NCBI GenBank assembly: GCA_016215085.1
Contig: JACRMD010000157.1
Coordinates: forward strand, 1-7,378
Length of the DNA: 7,378 nucleotides
Source: Solirubrobacterales bacterium
Lineage (GTDB): Bacteria > Actinomycetota > Thermoleophilia > Solirubrobacterales > Solirubrobacteraceae
Direction of reading: 5' to 3'
A program made the translations under genes and the position numbers. Shown piece after piece: positions 1-5,501 of the stretch. Below the pieces are notes generated by a model. The model was not told where the DNA came from. It was given only the letters and a program-made list of their open reading frames with translations, and ran no database searches. The first letter of the stretch is position 1, and each line of letters begins with the position of its first letter.

Positions 1-1
1 G

Positions 2-274
2 CCGCCCAAGCCCCTGTGGGCGCTGTCGATCGACCGCGACCCCGGTACGGGCCGCGACTGCGTGGCACCGGGCCCGGGCGCGGTGGGCGACGGGCGCTAC
101 CCGGTGGCCCTGCCGGTCCGGCTCGTGCTGCGCAAGCGGGACCTGGCCACGCCCGGCGTCGCCGACGCCGCGGGGCGCCTCGTCACGACGCCGCCCGACC
201 GGCTGGCGGCGGCCGGCCTCGCGCCGCCGACCCGCGCCGCGCGGGCGAAGGCCCTGCAGCGGCTCGAGCGCTAG
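2..274 (+). CDS. C-terminal part of an unrecognised protein (5' end outside window)
   Basis: The frame is open from the left edge and ends at TAG 272-274, giving about 90 residues of the C-terminus of a longer protein. Nearly every codon ends in G or C, as in the other genes here, which supports real coding. The visible part starts PPKPLWALSIDRD, has one Cys, and continues through a Val/Leu-rich stretch (YPVALPVRLVLRKRDL) into an Ala/Arg-rich helical tail. There is no membrane segment or catalytic motif, and I do not recognise the family. A GTG at 62 could serve as a start, but the frame is open upstream and no ribosome site precedes it, so truncation by the window edge is the simpler reading. 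It is convergent with the YqgE gene and overlaps it by 4 nt; the two stops share one CTAG. Function unknown. Confidence 0.7.
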   Translation, partial: PPKPLWALSIDRDPGTGRDCVAPGPGAVGDGRYPVALPVRLVLRKRDLATPGVADAAGRLVTTPPDRLAAAGLAPPTRAARAKALQRLER

Positions 275-825
275 TTGACGGAGGGGTCGACCGGCATGCG
301 CGCGACGAGCCGGAAGCGGCCGCCCTTGCGGTCGAGCACCGTGGACCACAGGTGCTCGGGCGCGTCGGTGAAGACGTCCTCGGGCCGCGCCGCCTCGACG
401 ATCCAGTCCTCGCGCTCGAGCTCGGCCTCGAGCTGCCCGGGACCCCAGCCCGCGTAGCCGGCGAAGACGCGGCGCCGCGAGGAGACGCCGGGCAGCCGCT
501 CGAGCGCCGTGCGGTCGCTGACCAGGCCGACGGTCCCGGCGATGACGAACGCCGCCTCGCCGGGCTCGTCGAAGTCGGCCAGCACCACGATCGCCTGCGG
601 CTGCACCGGCCCGCCCACGTGCACGAGGTCACCTGGCTCGACGAGGTCGGCGAGCTCGGGCGCCGCGTCGGCGACCTCCGTGTCGCTCGGCCGGTTGAGC
701 ACGACGCCGAGCGCGCCCTCGTCGTCGTGGTTGGCGATCGCCACGACGGTCCGGGCGAAGTTCGGGTCCGGCAGCGTGGGGGCGGCGATGAGCAGCTGTC
801 CCTGGAGCGAGCTCGGCGGCGGCAT
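271..825 (-). CDS. yqgE: YqgE/AlgH family protein (UPF0301, DUF179)
   Basis: This 184-residue protein is the usual length for the family and has all its signature blocks: LxGxLLIAAPTLPDPNFARTVV (about residues 7-28), NHDDEGALGVVLNRP (32-46), GGPVQP (71-76) and GYAGWGPGQLEAEL (123-136), followed by the W-(V)-(E)-A-x-x-E-DVF block (141-152). There is no signal peptide or membrane segment, so it should be cytoplasmic. The family is widespread. AlgH was named for an effect on alginate regulation in Pseudomonas, but no biochemical activity is firmly established, so the name conveys family and not function. The ATG at 825 is the only start that keeps the conserved N-terminus; the ribosome site before it is weak (GGGG close to the start). 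The stop TAG (271-273) overlaps the stop of the convergent upstream gene. It lies 25 nt downstream of the secreted-protein gene on the same strand and is probably co-transcribed with it. The identification is secure; the role is unknown. Confidence 0.95.
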   Translation of the reverse strand: MPPPSSLQGQLLIAAPTLPDPNFARTVVAIANHDDEGALGVVLNRPSDTEVADAAPELADLVEPGDLVHVGGPVQPQAIVVLADFDEPGEAAFVIAGTVGLVSDRTALERLPGVSSRRRVFAGYAGWGPGQLEAELEREDWIVEAARPEDVFTDAPEHLWSTVLDRKGGRFRLVARMPVDPSVN

Positions 826-850
826 GCCCCACGGATGGTGGCAGCCGCGG

Positions 851-1516
851 CTACCGGAGGCGGACGGTCTGCGTCGTCGCGGCCCGCGGCGCGAGCAGCG
901 GCGCGCCGGCGAAGGCGACGGCGACGCGCACCGACGAGGCGCGCTTCGGCGGCCGGAACGTCGCGACCGAGGAGAAGGCGCAGTCGGCGCCGACGGGCAC
1001 CGAGCGGTCGACGATCGTGCGCCTGCCGTGGCGCACCGTGACCGTCACGCGGCCGCCGCACGCGCTCGCGGTGAGGCCGGCCGGGAGCTCGACCCTGCCG
1101 GTCGTCGTCAGCCGGCGGCCGGTCCTGCCGTAGCGCTTGCGCACGGTCGCGGCCGAGACGGCGGGCGGGATGAGCCGGCCGACGGTGACCCTGGCGGTCG
1201 CGGTCGACAGCACGGCGCCGTCGCGCAGCAGCGAGAGCGCGGTGATCGTGTGGTCGCCGATGTCGGCCTGGGTCGGCGTCCACGCGCAGCGGGCGGGGCG
1301 CAGCGTCAGCACGCACTTCGGCGCGCCGTCGACCTGGATGGCGATGAAGTCCAGCAGGCCGCCCGAGTCGGCCTCGATCGTCGTCGGAACCCCGGCGCCG
1401 AGGTCGGCGCCGTCGACCGGCGCGGAGAGCGTGACGGCCTCCTGGGCCGACGCGGTCGCGGGGACCGCGAGCAGCGCCGCGGCGAGGAGCAGGGCGAGAC
1501 GGGGCATCCACACCAA
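851..1516 (-). CDS. secreted two-domain beta-rich protein (Ig-like N-terminal domain)
   Basis: The protein is 221 residues from a TTG start at 1516, or 218 from the ATG at 1507. A signal peptide is clear: a short Arg-containing start, a Leu/Ala-rich core (residues 7-20) and an ASA-QE cleavage site at about 24/25. Residues 27-112 look like a bacterial Ig-like domain: APVDGADLGAG, IQVDG, then a Cys68-Cys77 pair and W79-T-P...D-IGDHTITAL. Residues 120-221 form a second beta-rich unit with a Cys153-Cys179 pair, of the type GRVELPAGL...ACGGRVTVTVRHGRRTIVDRSV...C...FAGAPLLAPR. I associate this second unit with secreted proteins of Solirubrobacterales (from memory, not searched). Four Cys in two pairs suit disulfides outside the cell. 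There is no catalytic motif, LPXTG or anchor helix. A binding, matrix or cell-surface role is inference. It precedes yqgE by 25 nt and follows the penicillin acylase gene on the same strand after 161 nt. Confidence 0.85.
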   Translation of the reverse strand: MVWMPRLALLLAAALLAVPATASAQEAVTLSAPVDGADLGAGVPTTIEADSGGLLDFIAIQVDGAPKCVLTLRPARCAWTPTQADIGDHTITALSLLRDGAVLSTATARVTVGRLIPPAVSAATVRKRYGRTGRRLTTTGRVELPAGLTASACGGRVTVTVRHGRRTIVDRSVPVGADCAFSSVATFRPPKRASSVRVAVAFAGAPLLAPRAATTQTVRLR

Positions 1517-1523
1517 GGATCGA

Positions 1524-1528
1524 CCCTC
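1524..1528 (-). promoter_or_regulatory. ribosome binding site GAGGG favouring a TTG start
   Basis: On the minus strand GAGGG lies 7 nt before TTG (1514-1516), 10 nt before GTG (1511-1513) and 16 nt before ATG (1505-1507). All three starts are in frame. Spacing favours TTG or GTG over the ATG, adding the residues M-V-W before MPRLALL. The signal peptide works with any of the three. Confidence 0.45.
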
Positions 1529-1546
1529 ACGGCGCCGTCCTTGAGC

Positions 1547-1680
1547 GGGGCCAGGCCCCTAACGCCAGCTCAACAGTGTCAAGGGGCCAGGCCCCCAACC
1601 TCAACGCAACAATCACCTTCGCGTGGGAGCGGGGGTTCGGGCGTCGTGGGGCCAGGCCCCCAACATGAGCGCAACAATCA
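1547..1680. repeat. cluster of three GGGGCCAGGCCCC palindromic repeats
   Basis: Three identical 13-nt palindromes (six-base arms around one central base) lie at 1547-1559, 1583-1595 and 1648-1660, with start-to-start distances of 36 and 65 nt. The flank is repeated too. Read on the minus strand, copies 2 and 3 share a 33-nt unit with only three mismatches, beginning TGATTGTTGCG and ending in the palindrome. Copy 1 matches this unit loosely. In copy 3 the first TGA of the unit (1678-1680) is the stop codon of the penicillin acylase gene, so the repeat abuts the CDS exactly. Copy 1 is also enclosed by TTGAGC (1541-1546) and GCTCAA (1568-1573), an additional 6-bp stem. Each palindrome can form a 5-bp stem with a 3-nt loop. 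No T-run follows, so classical intrinsic terminators are unlikely. A dispersed REP-like element, or protein-binding or folding sites between two genes, are possible readings. The cluster fills most of the 161-nt gap 1517-1677, in which I see no gene. Confidence 0.8.
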
Positions 1681-4371
1681 GCGCGCGAGGCGGCGCGTGA
1701 CCTCCACGACCTGCTGGAAGGTCGGGCGGTTCTGGAACGGCATGGGCGGCAGGCCGACCGCGGCGGCGACCGTGCTGCGGTTGCGGTCGAAGCACTCGGC
1801 GTCGGCGTCCTGCTCGCAGGCGCCGCGGCCGTAGAGCTGGGTCCTGGGCACCGAGAGCGCCTGGACGAGCGAGCCCTCGAGCGCGGCGCGGCACTTCGCC
1901 TTCGACCCGCCGCCGCAGAAGCGCCTGGACCAGCCCGGCGGCCGCTTGCGGTTGAACGTGGCGCGCAGGTCCTTCTGGACGTAGCCCCACCAGCCCTGCG
2001 AGAACGCGGGGGCGTTGGGGTCGGCGCCCTCGACCTCGTCGCCGACCGGCAGCAGCGCCTGGACCGCCTTGAACGCCTCCGGGCCCATCCGGGACTCGAA
2101 CATCGCCCGCACCAGCCGCGGCCACCACGCGTCCATGAGCGTCACCGCGGCGTCGTCCTCGTAGGTGCCGTCACCGTCGAGGTCGCGGCGGTGCGCGCCG
2201 CGCGCGGCCCACTCGCGCAGCGTCTGCAGCGCGGCGCGGGCGCGCTCGTCCTTCGGCGTGCCGATCGCCTTCGCCAGCCGCGGCACCAGCAGCACGCCGC
2301 GGATGTCCTGCGTGGCGGGCAGCGCCATCGACTGGACGAGCTCCTCGGTGGTGATCCGGCGATCGCCGGCGGTGCGGGCCTTCACGTAGCGCTCGAGCAG
2401 CTGCGAGCGGTACAGCGGGCCGTAGCCGAACTGGTCGTCGGCGGCGGCCCAGCGCGGCGCCTGCTTGTTGTTCCAGGAGATCTCGTAGGGCGCGTTGACC
2501 GCCTGCGGGTGCTCGGCGAAGCCCAGTCGCCTGGAGGTGAACGTCGCCGGGTCGAAGCCCTGCCAGTCGTAGGCGCCGGTGCCGAGCACGGGGAGGTCGG
2601 GCGAGGTCCGCTTCGCGCGCCGCGGGTACCAGCCCGACTGGTAGTAGGCGGTGTCCTCGCCGTCGAGGTAGGCCCAGTTGAACGTGAAGTTGATGGCGTC
2701 GGCCGCGCGCTTGAAGCTCTCGGCGTCCTTGACGAAGCCCGGGTCGTTCAGGCGCGAGAAGCCCAGCGCGCTGTCGGCCTCGTGGAAGTACGTCGTCCGC
2801 GCGCGGGCGAAGGCCACCTTCTTGCCGCCGACCGTCCCGCGGGCGTAGACGATGCCGTGCACGGTCCGGTAGGCGGTCAGCGTCTCCGAGCCGGCGGGCG
2901 TGTCGTCGGCGACCGTCGGCCTCCAGCTGTTGGTGCGCTCGAGCTTCTCCATCGCCCGGCACTCGCCCTTGTACAGGTAGTGCACGTCGTCGTCGCAGAG
3001 GACCTCCGCGAAGGTGTCGACGTTGTCCGAGCCCGCCGACGTGGCGCTCCACGCGTAGTCGCGGCCGTGGCCGAGCTGGACGTACAGGTTGACGCCCGGG
3101 AACGCGGCGCCGGCGGCGTCGATCCCGGGGCCGTGGAGCTCCTGCTCCATGAGGATCTGCGGGACGTAGTAGCCGACCTGGGGGCCGAGCACCCCGATCG
3201 GGTGGCCGCTCGCGCTCTCCTTGCCGGAGACCACGAGCCAGTTGGACGCGTGGGGGCGGCCGTCGATCGCGCGGCGCAGCTGGGCGCCGAGGTCGGCGAA
3301 GCGGCCGGCGGAGCGGGCGCTCGCGGCGCTCGCCTGGGCCTCGGGCGGCGGCGCGGTCGGCGTGAACGTCACCGAGCCGGGATCGGGCAGGGCCAGGCCC
3401 CGCGGGCTCAGCGCGTCCTCGCGCTGGTAGGGGAAGCGCTGCCTGACGGTCGTCGGCGCCTCCGGGTCGTCCTTCATGCGGAAGCTGCGCCACGCCTTGC
3501 GCCCCGCCTTGCGCCCGAGCTGGCGCTCGAGCGCCCGCAGCACGAGCGCGCTGCGCACCTCGGCGCCGCCGCCCTTGCCGAAGATCCCGCCGATGAGCGA
3601 GGCGGTCGCGATGACGTCGGTGACCTTCCACGGGTCCGGCGCGCTCCGCCCGAGCGCGGCGTACTCCGCGGGCATCTTGCGCGGGTCGGTCTTCGCCTCG
3701 TCGATGTAGGCGTTGATCCCCGCGACGTAGGCGGTGACGTCGTCGATGACCCCCTTGCCGTCGGCGCCGTAGAGCGCCTCGGCCTGGTCGACCTGGCGCT
3801 GGAGGTCGGCCTCGGTGTAGGGCGCGAGCTCCCACTGCTCGCGGTCCATCCTGCGGTTGCCGGCCGAGCCGCCCGCGAAGGACGACAGCTGGGCCCGGCC
3901 CGTGTGGCGCAGGACGTCCATGAGGAACAGGCGGTCCTGGGCGCCCGCGTAGCCCGCGCCGAACATCACGTCCGCGCGGGTCTCGCCGTAGACGTGCGGG
4001 ACGCCGTAGCCCTTGTCGCGCAGGATCGTCACGCCCGGGCGGGGGACGGTGGTGGAGGCGACGTCGCCCTCGGCGATGCCGAAGGTGGCGTCCTTGAACG
4101 AGGCCTCGAGGCCGGCGCGGTCGAGCGCCGGCGCCTTCTGGATCAGGCCGTCGTAGAGCGGCTGCTGGTCGCGGTAGTGCTCGGGGAACGCGCCCGTGGC
4201 GAGGTTGGCGCCGAGGTCGAGCGCGGTGACCAGGCCGTTGGTGCCCGGCGGCAGGACGTTGCGGAACCCGCCCGCGTCGTCGGTGCCGTAGGGCGTGGGC
4301 GCCGCCTCGGCGGCGGTGGTCAGGACGAGTACCGCGGCCAGGGCGGCCAGCGTCGCGCTCCATCGGGCCAT
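1678..4371 (-). CDS. secreted penicillin acylase family protein (Ntn-hydrolase)
   Basis: This 897-residue exported Ntn-hydrolase of the penicillin/cephalosporin/acyl-homoserine-lactone acylase family should cut an amide bond to release an acyl group. Signal peptide 1-24 (core LAALAAVLVL, cleavage near AEA-AP). The alpha-chain signature is at 114-165: VTILRDKGYGVPHVYG, then FGAGYAGAQDRLFLMDVLRHTGRAQLSSF. A Pro/Ala/Ser-rich linker (about 325-370) precedes HA-SNWLVVSG, where Ser376 is the predicted catalytic N-terminal residue of the beta chain after self-cleavage. AW...DNVDTFAE (440-456) resembles the calcium-binding block of E. coli penicillin G acylase, and ISWNNK (631-636) holds the probable oxyanion Asn. 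The DPH block usual after the Ser motif is replaced by VLGPQVGYYVPQ. DLDGDGTYEDD (730-740) is EF-hand-like. Six Cys (459, 471, 819, 827, 852, 860) could form disulfides. ATG 4371 has GGAG 5 nt upstream (4377-4380) and starts the signal peptide; the frame stays open upstream but only antisense to the divergent gene. Substrate unknown: a beta-lactam, homoserine lactone or another amide are all possible. Confidence 0.93.
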   Translation of the reverse strand: MARWSATLAALAAVLVLTTAAEAAPTPYGTDDAGGFRNVLPPGTNGLVTALDLGANLATGAFPEHYRDQQPLYDGLIQKAPALDRAGLEASFKDATFGIAEGDVASTTVPRPGVTILRDKGYGVPHVYGETRADVMFGAGYAGAQDRLFLMDVLRHTGRAQLSSFAGGSAGNRRMDREQWELAPYTEADLQRQVDQAEALYGADGKGVIDDVTAYVAGINAYIDEAKTDPRKMPAEYAALGRSAPDPWKVTDVIATASLIGGIFGKGGGAEVRSALVLRALERQLGRKAGRKAWRSFRMKDDPEAPTTVRQRFPYQREDALSPRGLALPDPGSVTFTPTAPPPEAQASAASARSAGRFADLGAQLRRAIDGRPHASNWLVVSGKESASGHPIGVLGPQVGYYVPQILMEQELHGPGIDAAGAAFPGVNLYVQLGHGRDYAWSATSAGSDNVDTFAEVLCDDDVHYLYKGECRAMEKLERTNSWRPTVADDTPAGSETLTAYRTVHGIVYARGTVGGKKVAFARARTTYFHEADSALGFSRLNDPGFVKDAESFKRAADAINFTFNWAYLDGEDTAYYQSGWYPRRAKRTSPDLPVLGTGAYDWQGFDPATFTSRRLGFAEHPQAVNAPYEISWNNKQAPRWAAADDQFGYGPLYRSQLLERYVKARTAGDRRITTEELVQSMALPATQDIRGVLLVPRLAKAIGTPKDERARAALQTLREWAARGAHRRDLDGDGTYEDDAAVTLMDAWWPRLVRAMFESRMGPEAFKAVQALLPVGDEVEGADPNAPAFSQGWWGYVQKDLRATFNRKRPPGWSRRFCGGGSKAKCRAALEGSLVQALSVPRTQLYGRGACEQDADAECFDRNRSTVAAAVGLPPMPFQNRPTFQQVVEVTRRLAR

Positions 4372-4464
4372 GGCGGCTCCAACGCGGCCGCGGCGCGTTC
4401 CTTGCGGGTCGTCCGTGCGCGGACCGCGGACGCAACCCTGGGAGCTCGCTGTGTTGCGGGACCG
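4372..4464. promoter_or_regulatory. divergent intergenic region between penicillin acylase and GH-like genes
   Basis: This 93-nt spacer must hold both 5' ends and at least part of both promoters. I cannot point to a convincing -35/-10 pair on either strand. It contains a small inverted repeat, GTCCG (4411-4415) and CGGAC (4420-4424) with a 4-nt loop, near the middle, and a short direct repeat TTGCGGG at 4403 and 4454. Either could be a regulator site shared by the two genes, but short dyads are frequent at this GC content. Confidence 0.4.
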
Positions 4465-5403
4465 ATGCGACTTCCGAAGACGACCATGACCGCTGTCCTC
4501 GTGCTGGTGCTCGCGCTCGCCCTGCCGGCGGGCGCCTCGGCCCGGACGAAGGTCGCGGTCGGCATCGGCGACCAGCAGGCCGGGATGTTCACCCACCCCG
4601 ACTTCAAGCGCCTGAAGATCCGCAAGGCGCGCTTCTTCATCCGCTGGGACGCCATGAAGTACCCCGGCGTCCGCCACGGCGCCGAGGAGTGGGTCCGCGC
4701 CGCGCGCCGGGCGCACGTCCGCCCGTTCCTGCACATCTCCACCGACAACCTCGCCCACAAGAAGGCCAAGCTGCTGTCGACCAAGCGCTACCGGCGCGAC
4801 GTCGGCCGCCTCGTGCGCCACTTCCGCAAGATGGGCGTGCGCGACTGGGGCGTCTGGAACGAGGCCAACCACAAGTCGCAGCCGACGTGGCGCAGCCCCA
4901 AGCGGGCGGCGCAGTACTACCGGATCATGCGCTCGGTCTGCCGCGGCTGCACGATCGTCGCGCTGGACGTGCTCGACCAGCGGGGCGTGGAGCGCTACGT
5001 CCGCCGCTGGTTCTCGGCGCTGCCGCGCAGCTACCGCCGCTCGAAGCTGCGGATCGGCATCCACAACTACTCCGACACGAACCGCAAGCGCTCGCGCGGG
5101 ACCCGGTCGATCATCCGCACCGTGCGCAGCCGCGCGCACCGGGCCCGGTTCTGGCTGACCGAGACCGGCGGCGTCGTGAACTTCGGCCGGTCGTTCCCGT
5201 GCAACGAGCGCCGGGCGGCGTCGCGGCTGTCGTACATGTTCCGCCTCGCCAAGCGCTTCGACCGCTACGTGGAGCGGCTGTACGCCTACAACTGGACCGG
5301 GGCCGACTGCAACGGCTTCGATGCCGGCCTGACACGGTCCAACGGATCGCTGCGACCTGGGTACTTCACCTTCAGAAGCCGCATCCGCACGTTCATCCGC
5401 TGA
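4465..5403 (+). CDS. secreted glycoside hydrolase clan A-like protein, very basic
   Basis: The protein has 312 residues. Signal peptide: MRLPKTT, a Val/Leu core (11-20), cleavage at ASA-RT about 26/27. The ATG at 4486 would lose the basic n-region, so 4465 is preferred, although its ribosome site (GCGGGA) is weak. The body reads as a single (beta/alpha)8 glycosidase barrel of clan GH-A type: RFFIRWD (56-62), PFLHIS (87-92), DWGVWNEANH (127-136) with Glu133 as likely acid/base, IGIHNYSD (197-204), FWLTETGG (229-236) with Glu233 as likely nucleophile, and YAYNWTGADCNGFDAGL (273-289). Cys159, 162, 246 and 282 could form disulfides. It cleaves, or derives from enzymes cleaving, beta-linked polysaccharide; I cannot assign a CAZy family or substrate. 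By hand count it has about 54 Arg and 16 Lys against about 19 acidic residues, which is extreme for a glycosidase. It is divergent from the penicillin acylase gene and upstream of the regulator on the same strand. A small hairpin covers its stop codon. Confidence 0.8.
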   Translation: MRLPKTTMTAVLVLVLALALPAGASARTKVAVGIGDQQAGMFTHPDFKRLKIRKARFFIRWDAMKYPGVRHGAEEWVRAARRAHVRPFLHISTDNLAHKKAKLLSTKRYRRDVGRLVRHFRKMGVRDWGVWNEANHKSQPTWRSPKRAAQYYRIMRSVCRGCTIVALDVLDQRGVERYVRRWFSALPRSYRRSKLRIGIHNYSDTNRKRSRGTRSIIRTVRSRAHRARFWLTETGGVVNFGRSFPCNERRAASRLSYMFRLAKRFDRYVERLYAYNWTGADCNGFDAGLTRSNGSLRPGYFTFRSRIRTFIR

Positions 5404-5412
5404 CATCAGCGG
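5397..5412 (+). other. perfect inverted repeat over the stop codon of the GH-like gene
   Basis: CCGCTGA-CA-TCAGCGG is a perfect 7-base dyad whose left arm ends with the TGA stop (5401-5403). As RNA it gives a 6-bp stem with loop ACAT, extendable by one T-G pair. No T-run follows, so it is a weak terminator candidate. It could equally be a protein-binding dyad about 90 nt before the regulator gene. Confidence 0.4.
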
Positions 5413-5501
5413 GCAGAACACCGGATAGCGGTACATTGGCTTGGCCGGTCGTCGCGCGACACGTGTTTGTCTTCGCTCAGACCGGGAAACCCCGAGACTC
5501 G
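5404..5501 (+). promoter_or_regulatory. upstream region of the Crp/Fnr-like gene with short dyads
   Basis: This 98-nt spacer is less GC-rich than its surroundings. TACATT at 5432-5437 matches four of six bases of a -10 box, with no good -35. Three dyads lie close to the regulator start: GACA-N6-TGTC (5458-5471), which includes the 8-bp palindrome ACACGTGT (5459-5466); CCGAG-A-CTCGG (5492-5502); and GAGAC-N5-GTCTC (5494-5508). The N6 spacing of the first resembles the half-site spacing of Crp-family operators, so self-regulation is conceivable, but the half-sites are not Crp or Fnr consensus. None is proven. Confidence 0.3.

Noticed and set aside
1574..1580. TTGACA on the minus strand upstream of the secreted-protein gene as a -35 box
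   Set aside because: The hexamer 17 nt downstream is GGGGCC, and no AT-rich -10 is found at a usable distance; the string belongs to the repeat flank.
1547..1660. The three palindromes as a CRISPR array
   Set aside because: Only three 13-nt repeats with unequal spacing (36 and 65 nt), flanks that are themselves repeated instead of unique spacers, and no cas genes.
509..1834. Long plus-strand frame across yqgE, the secreted protein and the repeats
   Set aside because: Low-complexity Arg/Ala/Gly-rich translation antisense to two well-supported genes.
3384..3397. A fourth GGGGCCAGGCCCC-like site within the penicillin acylase gene
   Set aside because: It matches only partly (AGGGCCAGGCCCC), lacks the TTGTTGCG flank and encodes ordinary residues in a conserved gene, so it is likely chance.
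2191..4464. Plus-strand open frame running antisense to the whole penicillin acylase gene into the GH-like gene
   Set aside because: The translation is Arg/Val/Gly-rich without motifs, and the GH-like protein has its own signal peptide start at 4465. This is a codon-bias shadow.
5459..5466. ACACGTGT (CACGTG core) as a G-box-type site
   Set aside because: An 8-bp palindrome is expected by chance in GC-rich DNA, and no bacterial regulator with this site is supported here; it is mentioned only as part of a larger dyad.
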